A stretch of 64,000 nucleotides of DNA from Clostridiales bacterium (GTDB lineage Bacteria > Bacillota > Clostridia > Oscillospirales > Oscillospiraceae), in assembly GCA_029008095.1 (NCBI GenBank), contig JAQXJB010000019.1, forward strand, positions 62,001 through 126,000. Direction: 5' to 3'. The notes below the pieces were generated by a model. It ran no database searches. It saw only the letters and a program-made list of their open reading frames with translations, and had not been told where the DNA came from. Position numbers and translations under genes: made by a program. The stretch's first letter is position 1; each line of letters begins with the position of its first letter. Below, piece by piece: positions 18,260 through 27,412 of the stretch.

Positions 18260-18769
18260 TCAGAAAATACACCTCGGCGCGTCAGCGTTGATTATACGAA
18301 GAATACCGTCAACAACACGGGTGGGGGAGAGACCGTCGGTGTTGAGCTTTGTGTTTTCAAGTTCATCATAGAGCTTCAGATAGCTCAGCGCCCGCGCTGC
18401 CTCGATATCGTCCCGCCCCGCAAGGCGGCGCTTCAGCTCGTCCTCGGAGCATACGAGGGAAATATCGAATACGTCGAAGTCGTAGTCCTCAAGGCGGGCC
18501 AGAATTTCGTGGTGTATTTCCGGCAGATGCATTACCCAGGAAAAGATTACGGTCTCGAAATTGGGGTTTGCGAGGAAATTGCCCAGCAGATAAGTGATGT
18601 TGTCCATTACCATCAGCTTGTTTTCACGGGAAAAATTCCAATGGCTGCCCTGCTCCCAGCACCAGTCGCCGTCCAGCCACACGCTGCGGGAAATGTTGTC
18701 CAGCAGCTCCCGGGCCGCGGTGGTCTTGCCCACGCCCATTGGCCCCGAGAGCATGATAAGCTGCTTCAT
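18260..18769 (-). CDS. P-loop NTPase, nucleotide-kinase-like
   Basis: A 169-residue protein starting with the Walker A motif GPMGVGKTT directly after the first strand. It lacks an AAA+ core and resembles small phosphotransferases such as shikimate- or nucleoside-kinase-like proteins (LVCSEDELKRRLAGRDD lid-like region). The substrate is unknown. The ATG overlaps the end of the dus gene by 4 bases, so the two are co-transcribed with dus first. Coupling with a tRNA-modifying enzyme does not by itself show a function in RNA metabolism. Confidence 0.75.
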   Translation of the reverse strand: MKQLIMLSGPMGVGKTTAARELLDNISRSVWLDGDWCWEQGSHWNFSRENKLMVMDNITYLLGNFLANPNFETVIFSWVMHLPEIHHEILARLEDYDFDVFDISLVCSEDELKRRLAGRDDIEAARALSYLKLYDELENTKLNTDGLSPTRVVDGILRIINADAPRCIF

Positions 18770-19722
18770 ATGTGTACCTCCTCGAAGTTAGATTTTATAG
18801 GAAGGGAGAATATATCCGCCGCGGCGGATATATAATCCTCAAGCCGCTTTGACTTGCGGATGGCCTTTTCCTGCTTCTCACTGTTTTCAAACAGATCGCC
18901 CATGAATGCCCAAAGCTCCTTCATGTGGCAGAGTATGGCGTTGTCACTCCACTTTTTGGCCTTGTAGGCCGCAAAAAGCTCGTCATGAAAAGCGCGGAAC
19001 AGCGCCTTTTCCGGCATGGCATCGCCCTTTATCAGCCCGATAAGCGCCGGGTTGCGAATAAGTCCGCGGCCAAGCATGACCGCTTCCACGTTCGGGAAAC
19101 GGGAGAGGACAGCGGCGCAGTCACCGGGGGAGAATATGTCGCCGTTATAGCAAAGGGGTGCGGCGACGCTGCCGGCGTACCGGGCGAAGGCCTCGGGCCG
19201 GGCGGGCAGCTTGTAAAAATCCTTCTGTACCCGGGTATGTACGGTCAGCTCGCAGATGGGAAATTTATTGTATATCTCAAGTATCTGGCCAAATTCATCG
19301 GGAGAGACCATGCCCAGCCGGGTCTTTACGGATATTTTGATGTCAAGCGCGGAAAATATCTCCGATAGTATGCCCTCCAGCATTTCCGGGAATGCCAGCA
19401 GTCCGGAGCCCTTGCGCTTGGCCGTCACGGTCTGGGAGGGACAGCCGAGGTTGAAGTTTACCTCCCGGTAGCCCATTGCCCTCAGCTCCCGAGCCGCCCA
19501 TATGAAATTCTCCGCGCTGTTGGTGAGTATCTGCGGCACTACGGGGAGACCCTCGTTGCGCTCGGGCAGTATCTCGTCCAGCTCACGGGCGGTGAACAGA
19601 TGCTCCTGAGTGGGGGAGATGAAGGGCGTATAATATTTGTCAGCCCCGGGAAAATATTTGTGGTGTATCCGGCGAAAGTCGCTTTTCGTTACGCCCTCAA
19701 GGGGCGCGAAGTAATACTTCAT
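18766..19722 (-). CDS. dus: tRNA-dihydrouridine synthase
   Basis: Flavin-dependent reduction of uridine to dihydrouridine in tRNA D-loops. The N-terminal APLEGVTKSDFR and the catalytic-cysteine segment VNFNLGCPSQTVTAKRKGSGLL are diagnostic, followed by TIM-barrel pieces (ISVKTRLGM, ELTVHTRVQ, CYNGDIFS, MLGRGLIRNPALIG). I chose the ATG at 19722, which gives the usual N-terminus (318 residues); an in-frame start 22 codons earlier adds residues without homology. No clear ribosome binding site precedes either. It is followed by the overlapping P-loop gene. Confidence 0.88.
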   Translation of the reverse strand: MKYYFAPLEGVTKSDFRRIHHKYFPGADKYYTPFISPTQEHLFTARELDEILPERNEGLPVVPQILTNSAENFIWAARELRAMGYREVNFNLGCPSQTVTAKRKGSGLLAFPEMLEGILSEIFSALDIKISVKTRLGMVSPDEFGQILEIYNKFPICELTVHTRVQKDFYKLPARPEAFARYAGSVAAPLCYNGDIFSPGDCAAVLSRFPNVEAVMLGRGLIRNPALIGLIKGDAMPEKALFRAFHDELFAAYKAKKWSDNAILCHMKELWAFMGDLFENSEKQEKAIRKSKRLEDYISAAADIFSLPIKSNFEEVHI

Positions 19723-19970
19723 ATCTGACACCGTTAGAAAAATGATTTTTGATACTATGAATGTGGTCAATAGCCTACTATCATACATATATCTGTTTTA
19801 AAAAGGGTATTGCCGCAGCAGGGCGGCTCAAAGTAATTGTATCATAAAAAAACATAAAGCAAATACTTTTTAACGAAAATATACAAGAAATAAGAAATGG
19901 AAAATGTACTGTGGCATATTTGCGGAAGCTGTGCTATACTTATCATGATATGCGCGAAAGGAGGGGCGAT

Positions 19971-20612
19971 ATGGCCTACGAAAAGCTGTATAACGAGATA
20001 TACGCCATTGTGGCGCTGAAATATCTGTGGCGGGGCTACCGTCCCGGCTATGTGAAGAGCGAGAGCCCGGATTGGCTGAACCCGGAGCAAAGCGTGGGCA
20101 TCGAGGTCAGTCAGGCGCTGCTGCCCTACGACGGGCAGGACGCCAGCTTTCTGGATAGCTGGCTGGGCAGGCTCAGCGGGGAGATACCACCGGAGGACAA
20201 GGCACGCTATGCCGGGCGGCTGTATTTTTATAATGACCGCCTCTGGGCGCTGCTGCCCGATCCGAGAGACACCCGGGATTACGCGGAAAAGTCCCTTTAC
20301 CGCTTCCGGCACAAGCTGGAGAAGCTGAATAAGAACTTCACTGTCTGCGGGACGAACGCACTTTATCTCTATGCTCATACGACACCTGAGGATAAGGCCG
20401 GTCTGCGAAGGCTGATGGCGGATATGAACAGAAGCCAGCTCGGGCACGCGAAGAAGTTCGACCTTGTTTTCCTGGACTGTGAGAGCTGTATATACATATT
20501 TGACTTCAACTCCGGAGGCATGGCTGAAATGCCCGTTGGCGAAAAGGCGAAGGCGTTTTTGGAGCAGCAGACGGAGCGCATAAGAAATGGGAATATTCCC
20601 GAAGATTTTTGA
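19971..20612 (+). CDS. Protein of unknown function (213 aa)
   Basis: I do not recognise a family. The ATG at 19971 has AAAGGAGGGG just upstream, and a promoter-like TGGCAT-N17-TATACT (19912-19940) precedes it, so it is expressed as a real gene. The protein is soluble, with charged helical segments and no signal peptide. The motif SVGIEVSQALLPYDGQDASF together with the central FDLVFLDCESCIYIFDF (Asp/Glu-containing strands) is reminiscent of nuclease-like alpha/beta folds, but this is only a guess. It lies 23 bases before pepT and is probably co-transcribed with it. Confidence 0.7.
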   Translation: MAYEKLYNEIYAIVALKYLWRGYRPGYVKSESPDWLNPEQSVGIEVSQALLPYDGQDASFLDSWLGRLSGEIPPEDKARYAGRLYFYNDRLWALLPDPRDTRDYAEKSLYRFRHKLEKLNKNFTVCGTNALYLYAHTTPEDKAGLRRLMADMNRSQLGHAKKFDLVFLDCESCIYIFDFNSGGMAEMPVGEKAKAFLEQQTERIRNGNIPEDF

Positions 20613-20635
20613 TATAGAAGTAATGGGGGATCAAT

Positions 20636-21868
20636 ATGACTGTTCTTGAAAGATTTTTGAAATACGTTAAGGTGCATACCGCCTCTGAAGAGGGCAAGTG
20701 GGATACCGTACCTTCCACCCGACGTCAGCTCGACCTTGTCAAAATGCTGGCCTATGAAATGGAGGAGATGGGACTGAGCGATGTGCGCGTGTCCGAGTAT
20801 GGCTATGTATTCGGATCGATCCCTGCCACTCCCGGCTGCGAGGACGCTCCGGCCATTGGCTTCATCGCCCATATGGACACCGCTCCCGATTTCAGCGGCG
20901 AGAACGTGAAGCCACAGGTCATAGAGAATTATGACGGCGGCGACGTGGTGCTGGGAGAGAGCGGCAGGGTACTCAGCGTGAAAAAATTTCCCCATCTGCC
21001 GCAGCTCAAGGGGAGAACTCTCGTCACCACCGACGGCACCACGCTTCTTGGCGGCGACGATAAGGCGGGCATAGCGGAGATACTCACCGCCTGCGAACGT
21101 ATTATCAGCGAGGACAAGCCCCACGGCAAGATATGCGTGGGCTTCACACCTGACGAGGAGGTGGGTAACGGCGCTTCCAAATTCGATGTCCGGGATTTCG
21201 GCGCGGATTATGCCTACACCGTCGACGGCGGCCCCGAGACCGGCGTGGAGTTTGAAAATTTCAATGCATGCAGTGCCGATTTTTATATCAACGGCTTCAA
21301 CGTTCATCCCGGCTCCTCCAAGAATACAATGGTAAACGCCGCGCTTATCGCATCAAAAATAAGCGCGCTGCTCCCAGAGTATGAGACACCCAGAGACACC
21401 GAGGGCTACGAGGGCTTCTTCCACCTCACGGATATCCGCGGCGACGTGGAGAAGGCGGAGGCTCATTTCATTGTCCGCGACCATGATAAGAATACCCTCG
21501 AGGCGCGGAAAAAGACCCTGCTCCATATTGCGGAGATACTCAACCAGCAGTACGGCGAGGGCACCGTTGAATTGAAGATAACCGGCCAGTACCGCAATAT
21601 GCGGGAGATCATCGAGAAGGATATGCATCTTATCGAGACTGCAAGCCGGGTGATCCGCAGTCTCGGAGAGGAAGCCGTCACCCTGCCTGTGCGCGGCGGC
21701 ACCGACGGCGCGAGCCTGAGCTTCATGGGGCTGCCCTGTCCCAATATCGGCACCGGCGGCTACGCGGCTCACGGTCCCTATGAGCATGTCACCGTTGAGG
21801 GCATGGAATTCGTCACGGAGCTGATAATGGGTATTGTCAGCGAGTACGCAAAGGGAGGAAAGCGCTGA
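20636..21868 (+). CDS. pepT: Peptidase T (tripeptide aminopeptidase)
   Basis: Cytoplasmic M20-family metallopeptidase that removes the N-terminal residue of tripeptides using two zinc ions. At 410 residues it is full length. Metal-ligand motifs visible are IGFIAHMDTAPD (His, Asp), TLLGGDDKAGIAEIL (bridging Asp), FTPDEEVGNGASKFD (catalytic Glu and ligand) and the C-terminal GTGGYAAHGPYEHV (His). The catalytic-domain closing segment PVRGGTDGASLSFMG is also present. It overlaps the downstream transporter by one base (TGATG). Confidence 0.95.
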   Translation: MTVLERFLKYVKVHTASEEGKWDTVPSTRRQLDLVKMLAYEMEEMGLSDVRVSEYGYVFGSIPATPGCEDAPAIGFIAHMDTAPDFSGENVKPQVIENYDGGDVVLGESGRVLSVKKFPHLPQLKGRTLVTTDGTTLLGGDDKAGIAEILTACERIISEDKPHGKICVGFTPDEEVGNGASKFDVRDFGADYAYTVDGGPETGVEFENFNACSADFYINGFNVHPGSSKNTMVNAALIASKISALLPEYETPRDTEGYEGFFHLTDIRGDVEKAEAHFIVRDHDKNTLEARKKTLLHIAEILNQQYGEGTVELKITGQYRNMREIIEKDMHLIETASRVIRSLGEEAVTLPVRGGTDGASLSFMGLPCPNIGTGGYAAHGPYEHVTVEGMEFVTELIMGIVSEYAKGGKR

Positions 21869-23121
21869 TGAGCAGCAGAAAGACCAAGATACTCAGCATC
21901 GGCGCCTGCCTTGTAACCATGTTCTGTATCGGCATAGTTTACCTCTGGAGCGTTTTTCAGCAGCCTGTCATCGACCACTATGGCTGGAGCAGCTCCGCCG
22001 TTACTATGGTGTCCTCGGCTATCATATTTTTCTATGTTCTTGGTACGCTTATCAGCGGCTTCATTCAGGATAGGACAAGTCCCCGCCTTGTTGTGATAGT
22101 GGGCGGCGTGCTGCTCTGTCTGGGCCTTTTCCTTACCTCACTGCTGGGCTCGGGAACGCCCTGGCTCATTTACATCACATACGGGGTGTGCGCGGGCTTC
22201 GGAGTTGGCTTTGGCTATTCCGGCGCGCTTAACTGCATCCAGAAGTGGTATCCTCACAGACGCGGCTTTGCCACCGGCATCTCCGTCTGCGCCTTCGGAC
22301 TTGCCACCGTCATTCTCGGCCCGCTGATAGAGCTCTTTATCAATAAGGCGGGAGTCCCCGGCGCGTTTCGCATCCTGGCCTTTACCTTCCCTTTAGTGGT
22401 GATAGTGATGGGGCTATTCATCAAAAACCCCACGCAGGAGTACCTGAACAGCCTTAAAATGCCCGCTGCACGGCTGAAGCAGCGGCAGTATGCGCCCAGA
22501 GAGGCTGTTCGCACTTTGGAGTTCTGGTGTCTTGGCCTGTCCCTGCTCTTCCTGCCGGCAGCGTATATGATGATAATCCCCAGAGTTAAGACCCTGGGAC
22601 TTCTGCGGGGTCTGAGCGAGAATATGACCACCATCACCGTTTCTCTTACCGGAGTTGCCAGCGCCGTCAGCCGCCTTGCGGCCGGTTATGTCACAGACAA
22701 GATAGGCGGAGCGCGTACCATCTGGATACTTACGGCCATTACGCTGATCGCTTCCGTACTTATGACATTTGCCGAGGGCGGGCTGTATATCGCTGCCGTG
22801 ATGCTCATAGTCTGCGGCTATTCCGGACCCGCCGGCATTTTCCCGACTCTTTCAACCAATGCATTCGGAACCAAGCATTCCGGCACCAATTACGGCCTTG
22901 CCTTTATGTTTCTCGGTGTGGCTTCGCCGCTGTTCACCATGATATCCAATGTGGTCAGCGCCGGTGGCGTGGAGACCGGCAACTATACAGCGGCCTTTGT
23001 TATCGCGGCAGCAGGCTGCGTCGTGCCGCTGGTGATGCTGCCGATATTTGACTATGCCAGGAAGAAGAACCGTCCCCGGGACGACGCTATGGTCGAGAAA
23101 GACCCCAGCATGGCTCAATAG
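21868..23121 (+). CDS. MFS transporter, OFA (oxalate/formate antiporter) family
   Basis: A 417-residue protein with about 12 predicted transmembrane helices. Its segment YGVCAGFGVGFGYSGALNCIQKWYPHRRGFATG matches the OFA-family loop between helices 4 and 5. Family members exchange small carboxylates such as oxalate and formate, but many clostridial ones are uncharacterised. The cytoplasmic loop after helix 6 and the second-half motif RLAAGYVTDKIGGARTIW are as expected. The start codon lies within the pepT stop, so expression is coupled. The substrate could be a peptide-derived acid (inference). Confidence 0.85.
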   Translation: MSSRKTKILSIGACLVTMFCIGIVYLWSVFQQPVIDHYGWSSSAVTMVSSAIIFFYVLGTLISGFIQDRTSPRLVVIVGGVLLCLGLFLTSLLGSGTPWLIYITYGVCAGFGVGFGYSGALNCIQKWYPHRRGFATGISVCAFGLATVILGPLIELFINKAGVPGAFRILAFTFPLVVIVMGLFIKNPTQEYLNSLKMPAARLKQRQYAPREAVRTLEFWCLGLSLLFLPAAYMMIIPRVKTLGLLRGLSENMTTITVSLTGVASAVSRLAAGYVTDKIGGARTIWILTAITLIASVLMTFAEGGLYIAAVMLIVCGYSGPAGIFPTLSTNAFGTKHSGTNYGLAFMFLGVASPLFTMISNVVSAGGVETGNYTAAFVIAAAGCVVPLVMLPIFDYARKKNRPRDDAMVEKDPSMAQ

Positions 23122-23136
23122 AATTATGAAGCATAT

Positions 23137-23172
23137 CCGCACATCTGCGATGGCAGGTGTGCGGATTTTTTG
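23137..23172 (+). terminator. Terminator after the MFS transporter
   Basis: 12-bp arms CCGCACATCTGC / GCAGGTGTGCGG (one G-T pair) followed by ATTTTTTG. Confidence 0.8.
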
Positions 23173-23198
23173 TATTCACGGTAATGTGCCGGAGGCAT

Positions 23199-23268
23199 TT
23201 AACATAGCTTAACAATGCGGAGAAACGATTTACCACGATTTAACGGTTTTGAGATTTCAGAGTTAACA
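23199..23268 (+). promoter_or_regulatory. Putative Pho-type operator upstream of pstS
   Basis: Five TTAACA-like hexamers on one strand: TTAACA (23199), TTAACA (23209), TTTACC (23229), TTAACG (23240), TTAACA (23263). Several are about 10 bases apart, similar to the direct TT(A/C/T)ACA repeats bound by PhoP in Firmicutes. The position before a pst operon fits phosphate-starvation control. Spacing is not perfectly regular. Confidence 0.45.
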
Positions 23269-23329
23269 AAATATTTCTATCATAAATGCGAACCCTAAAT
23301 CCAATAAGAATAAATAAGGAGAAAAGAAA

Positions 23330-24172
23330 ATGAAAAAAATCGTTAGCCTTTTGATGGCAGCAGTAATTTCCGCGGGCCTGTTTACAGGCTGCGGAGCAAA
23401 GACCAATGACAGCATTACCGTGGTTTCCCGCGAGGATGGCTCTGGAACAAGAAGCGCATTTGTGGAGCTCCTCGGCATTGTAGACGCCGACGGCGGCGAC
23501 GCTATCGTTGATACCGCCGAGGTAAGCAACAGCACCTCCGTTGTTATCACCACCGTTAAGGGCAACAAAAACGCCATCGGCTATGCGTCCCTCGGAGCTG
23601 TTACCGGCGATGTGAAGGCTCTGAAGATAGACGGCGTCGCGGCCACAGTGGATAACATCAAAAACGGCAGCTATCCCATTGCGAGACCCTTCAACGTAGC
23701 ATATAAGAATGGCGCTCTCAGCGAACTGGATGAGGACTTCCTTGCCTTTATCATGTCGGCTGACGGCCAGACCATCATCAACGATAAGGGATACATCAGC
23801 GTTAGCGAGGGCGAGCCCTACGCTCCCGCGGGACTCAGCGGCAAAATAACTCTGGCGGGATCCACCTCCGTTGCTCCCGTGATGGATGTTCTCGCGGATA
23901 AGTACAAGGAATTGAACCCCGGTGTTACTATCGAAATACAGCAGAGCGGCTCCTCCGCCGGTATTACCTCCGCCATTGAGGGCGTGTGCGCTTTCGGCAT
24001 GGCGTCGCGCGAGCTGAAGCCCGATGAAGCAGCGGCTCTCGAGTGCGTGACCATAGCGATGGACGGCATCGCCGTGATAGTAAATAACGAGAACGGCGTA
24101 TCCGATATCAAGTCCGAGCAGATAAAGAATATTTACCTCGGCAGCATAAAGAACTGGAGCGAAATAGGCTGA
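23330..24172 (+). CDS. pstS: Phosphate-binding lipoprotein PstS, circularly permuted
   Basis: Extracytoplasmic phosphate receptor for the ABC transporter encoded next. The signal peptide ends in a lipobox (LFTGC, lipidated C21). The domain order is unusual. Ordinary PstS begins with the lobe GKITxAGSTSVAP ... SRELK ... NWxEIG and continues with xVVSREDGSGTR. Here the second-lobe sequence (ITVVSREDGSGTRSAF, NKNAIGYASLG, DFLAFIMSADGQ) comes first, at residues about 28-160, and the first-lobe sequence (GKITLAGSTSVAPVMD, QQSGSSAGITSAI, MASRELKPDE, DGIAVIVNN) comes last, ending with NWSEIG at the C-terminus. All expected phosphate-contact segments remain. Length (280) is normal, so it is a rearranged, not truncated, protein. 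Confidence 0.88.
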   Translation: MKKIVSLLMAAVISAGLFTGCGAKTNDSITVVSREDGSGTRSAFVELLGIVDADGGDAIVDTAEVSNSTSVVITTVKGNKNAIGYASLGAVTGDVKALKIDGVAATVDNIKNGSYPIARPFNVAYKNGALSELDEDFLAFIMSADGQTIINDKGYISVSEGEPYAPAGLSGKITLAGSTSVAPVMDVLADKYKELNPGVTIEIQQSGSSAGITSAIEGVCAFGMASRELKPDEAAALECVTIAMDGIAVIVNNENGVSDIKSEQIKNIYLGSIKNWSEIG

Positions 24173-24186
24173 ATATAAAGCGAACT

Positions 24187-24212
24187 GCAAGCCTGCCGTG
24201 AGGCGGGCTTGC
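24187..24212 (+). promoter_or_regulatory. Intercistronic hairpin between pstS and pstC
   Basis: Arms GCAAGCCTGCC / GGCGGGCTTGC around GTGA, without a T-run. Such structures behind binding-protein genes often stabilise the upstream mRNA or reduce read-through, giving more PstS than permease. The role here is inferred. Confidence 0.55.
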
Positions 24213-24236
24213 GGCAGTGAAACGGAGAAACTGTCC

Positions 24237-25091
24237 ATGAGTCAAAGAATAAGAGAATTGCTGATGAAGCTGCTGTTTCTGCTCTGCGCCTGCGTTTCTG
24301 TCGCGGCAGTGGTGATGATATGCGCGTTTATCTTCGTCAACGGCGTTCCTGCCATCGCGGAAATAGGGCTGTTCAAGTTCCTCGGCGGCTTGCGATGGGA
24401 GCCATCAAAGGAGATATTCGGAATCCTGCCCATGATAGTCGGCAGCATATATGTAACCGCCGGGGCCGTGCTCGTGGGCGTGCCCGTGGGCATACTTACG
24501 GCGGTTTTTCTGGTGAAATATTGCCCGGATAAGCTCTACCGGCTGATAAAGCCCGCCATAGAACTGCTGGCGGGCATACCGTCCATCGTATACGGCTTCT
24601 TCGGACTTGTTGTGATAGTGCCGCTTGTGCAGCGCCTTGGCGGGGGCAGCGGCAAGGGAATCCTTTCAGCCTCGCTTATGCTGGGAATCATGATACTCCC
24701 TACCATAATAAATACTACCGAGGCGGCTCTGCGCGCCGTACCGGAGAACTTCTATGAGGGCTCGCTGGCGCTGGGCGCTACCAAGGAGCGCAGCATATTC
24801 CGGGTCGTGCTTCCGGCGGCAAACTCCGGCGTGCTGGCGGGAATCATTCTGGGTGTGGGGCGTGCCATAGGAGAGACGATGGCGGTAGTCATGGTAGCGG
24901 GCAACCAGACTGTCATTCCAAGCTCCGTATTCGGCGGCGTGAGAACGCTTACGGCAAACATTGTACTGGAAATGAGCTATGCTGCCGGACTTCACCGCGG
25001 CGCGCTAATCGGCACGGCGGTGGTGCTGTTCGTGTTCATTCTCATCATAAATCTCTGTTTCTCGGCGGTGAAAAGGAGGGGCGATAAATGA
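24237..25091 (+). CDS. pstC: Phosphate ABC transporter permease PstC
   Basis: One of two integral membrane subunits of the high-affinity phosphate importer. The first hydrophobic helix follows at residues about 9-38. The ABC-permease coupling loop is seen in PENFYEGSLALGATKERSIFRVVLPAA (EAA motif), preceded by [17 protein letters not shown], a typical PstC/PstA segment. I chose the ATG at 24237 over an in-frame start at 24198, because the extra 13 residues are polar and unrelated to the family. It overlaps pstA by 4 bases. Confidence 0.93.
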   Translation: MSQRIRELLMKLLFLLCACVSVAAVVMICAFIFVNGVPAIAEIGLFKFLGGLRWEPSKEIFGILPMIVGSIYVTAGAVLVGVPVGILTAVFLVKYCPDKLYRLIKPAIELLAGIPSIVYGFFGLVVIVPLVQRLGGGSGKGILSASLMLGIMILPTIINTTEAALRAVPENFYEGSLALGATKERSIFRVVLPAANSGVLAGIILGVGRAIGETMAVVMVAGNQTVIPSSVFGGVRTLTANIVLEMSYAAGLHRGALIGTAVVLFVFILIINLCFSAVKRRGDK

Positions 25092-25927
25092 AGACGCTGA
25101 CGGCAAAGCTCAGAAAGAGCGGCTCTCCGATCATGCGCGGTCTGATATATCTGGCAGCCGCGCTCACGGTGGGCGTAATGCTCTTCATCACGGCCTATAT
25201 CCTTGTAAAGGGCATACCGAACCTCACGCCGGAGCTTTTCGCCTGGGAGTATAACAGCAGCAATGTTTCCATGCTGCCCGCGATAATAAACACGGTGATA
25301 GTGACCTTTTGCACACTCCTTATTGCGGTGCCCATCGGCATATGCTCTGCGGTGTTTCTGGCGGAGTACGCAAAGCGCGGCTCAAGGCTGGTATCACTCA
25401 TCCGCGTGACCAACGAGACTCTGGCGGGCATACCATCCATAGTTTACGGCCTTTTCGGATACCTCGCCTTTGTCATTACTCCGGGACGCAGCTATTCGCT
25501 TCTTGCCGGAGCGCTTACTCTCACGATAATGGTGCTGCCCACCATCGTCCGTACTACGGAGGAATCGCTGATAGCGGTTCCGGATTCATACCGGGAGGGC
25601 AGCTTCGGCCTGGGCGCGGGTAAGCTGAGAACGGTTTTCAGAATAATAATCCCTACCGCCATGCCGGGCATACTCTCGGGAGTTATACTCTCGATCGGCA
25701 GGATAGTGGGCGAGACAGCCGCGCTTATATTCACAGCGGGAACACTGGCTGAGGTGCCCAAAGGTATATTCTCCTCGGTGCGCACTCTGGCGGTGCATAT
25801 GTACTGCCTGATGAACGAGGGACTCTATACGGAGCAGGCGTATGCCACGGCGGTCGTACTGCTGGTGCTGGCGGCGATTATAAATTGGGTATCCAATTTC
25901 GCGGCGAAAAAACTCAGCAAGAGGTAA
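25088..25927 (+). CDS. pstA: Phosphate ABC transporter permease PstA
   Basis: Second membrane subunit of the phosphate importer, 279 residues with about six helices. [18 protein letters not shown] and the EAA-type loop [30 protein letters not shown] are the family marks. The ATG overlaps the pstC stop codon (ATGA), indicating translational coupling. pstB follows after 4 bases. Confidence 0.94.
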   Translation: MKTLTAKLRKSGSPIMRGLIYLAAALTVGVMLFITAYILVKGIPNLTPELFAWEYNSSNVSMLPAIINTVIVTFCTLLIAVPIGICSAVFLAEYAKRGSRLVSLIRVTNETLAGIPSIVYGLFGYLAFVITPGRSYSLLAGALTLTIMVLPTIVRTTEESLIAVPDSYREGSFGLGAGKLRTVFRIIIPTAMPGILSGVILSIGRIVGETAALIFTAGTLAEVPKGIFSSVRTLAVHMYCLMNEGLYTEQAYATAVVLLVLAAIINWVSNFAAKKLSKR

Positions 25928-25931
25928 GTAT

Positions 25932-26681
25932 ATGGGAAAAATAGATATTGAAAATCTGGAACTGTATTACGGCGATTTCAAGGCCATAAAGGGCATAAGC
26001 ATGGAAATACCGGAGAAGGAGATAACCGCCTTCATCGGCCCCTCGGGCTGCGGGAAGTCCACCGTGCTGAAAACCCTCAACAGAATGAACGACCTTGTGG
26101 CGGACTGCAAAATATCCGGCAGCGTGAAGTTGGACGGGGTGGATATATACAGGGACATGGACGTTAACCTGCTCAGAAAGCGGGTGGGCATGGTGTTCCA
26201 GAAGCCGAACCCGTTCCCCATGAGCGTATATGACAACATCGCATACGGCCCGCGGACTCACGGCGTGCGGGGAAAGGCAAGACTGGACGAGATCGTGGAA
26301 CGCTCCCTGCGCCGGGCGGCGCTCTGGGACGACGTGAAGGATCGCTTGAAGAAAAGCGCCCTTGAGATGTCCGGCGGTCAGCAGCAGCGCCTTTGCATCG
26401 CGAGAGCGCTGGCCGTGGAGCCGGAGGTGCTGCTGATGGATGAGCCTACATCGGCGCTTGACCCTATCTCTACCGCGAAGATAGAGGATCTGGCCGCGGA
26501 GCTGAAAAAGGATTACACCATCGTCATCGTCACCCACAATATGCAGCAGGCGGCGAGAATTTCAGATAAGACGGGCTTTTTCCTGCTGGGCGAGGTTATC
26601 GAGTTTGACGATACGGAGAAGATATTCTCCATACCCGGGGATAAGCGTACGGAGGATTATATCACAGGGAGGTTCGGATAA
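25932..26681 (+). CDS. pstB: Phosphate ABC transporter ATP-binding protein PstB
   Basis: ATPase that powers phosphate import. It has Walker [10 protein letters not shown], the Q-loop in [20 protein letters not shown] (a PstB hallmark), signature [11 protein letters not shown], and Walker [13 protein letters not shown] followed by the switch histidine in IVTHNMQQA. At 249 residues it is full length. The stop codon overlaps the phoU start. Confidence 0.97.
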   Translation: MGKIDIENLELYYGDFKAIKGISMEIPEKEITAFIGPSGCGKSTVLKTLNRMNDLVADCKISGSVKLDGVDIYRDMDVNLLRKRVGMVFQKPNPFPMSVYDNIAYGPRTHGVRGKARLDEIVERSLRRAALWDDVKDRLKKSALEMSGGQQQRLCIARALAVEPEVLLMDEPTSALDPISTAKIEDLAAELKKDYTIVIVTHNMQQAARISDKTGFFLLGEVIEFDDTEKIFSIPGDKRTEDYITGRFG

Positions 26682-27340
26682 TGAGAGCCGCATACAACGA
26701 GCAGCTTGAGCTGCTCCATAAGGAACTGGTAGCTATGGGCGATATGTGCGAGGAGGCCATCAGCAATGCGGTCCATGCCATTGCCAATAAGGACGAGGAA
26801 CTGATAAACAGGGTTTACACGGTGGACGCGGAGATAGACCGCAAGGAGCGGGAAATAGAGAACATGTGTCTGAAGCTGCTCCTGCGCCAGCAGCCCGTGG
26901 CTCACGACCTGCGGGACATTTCCTCCGCTCTGAAGATGATATCGGATATGGAACGCATCGGCGACCAGGCGTCGGACATAGCCGGTATGGCGAAGTATAT
27001 CATGGGTCACGCCGGAAAAAGCGTTGAGGATATAAAGAGCATGTCCGCGGAGGCGGTGAAGATGGTGACCGACAGCATCGATTCCTTTGTCAAGCGCGAT
27101 CTGGCTCTTGCCCGCTTCGTTATTGCCTACGATGATGTGGTGGACAAGTGGTTTGACCGCATCAAAGCCGAGGTCATAGAGAATATCGTAAGGGACGGCG
27201 GAGAGGGAGAGTACTATATCGACCTCCTCATGATAGCCAAGTATCTGGAGCGCATTGCGGACCACGCAACCAATATCGCCGAATGGGTGGAATACGCCAT
27301 CACCGGCGCCCGTTCCAAGGACGGAGTTTTCCCGGAGTAA
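26681..27340 (+). CDS. phoU: Phosphate transport regulator PhoU
   Basis: Cytoplasmic helical-bundle protein that dampens Pst uptake and Pho signalling. It has the two PhoU repeats, each with its metal-binding signature: SDMERIGDQASDI in the first half and KYLERIADHATNIAEWVEY in the second. The ATG overlaps the pstB stop codon by one base. No phoB/phoR-type pair lies nearby, so its signalling partner is elsewhere. Confidence 0.95.
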   Translation: MRAAYNEQLELLHKELVAMGDMCEEAISNAVHAIANKDEELINRVYTVDAEIDRKEREIENMCLKLLLRQQPVAHDLRDISSALKMISDMERIGDQASDIAGMAKYIMGHAGKSVEDIKSMSAEAVKMVTDSIDSFVKRDLALARFVIAYDDVVDKWFDRIKAEVIENIVRDGGEGEYYIDLLMIAKYLERIADHATNIAEWVEYAITGARSKDGVFPE

Positions 27341-27345
27341 AAAAC

Positions 27346-27380
27346 AACCTGAGAAGATCGGCTTTCTTCTCAGGTTATTT
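27346..27380. terminator. Bidirectional terminator after phoU
   Basis: 12-bp arms AACCTGAGAAGA / TCTTCTCAGGTT followed by ATTTTATG. Between convergent phoU and the HEAT-like gene. Confidence 0.75.
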
Positions 27381-27412
27381 TATGCTCACAAAATATTGAA
27401 ATTTCTCCGGTG

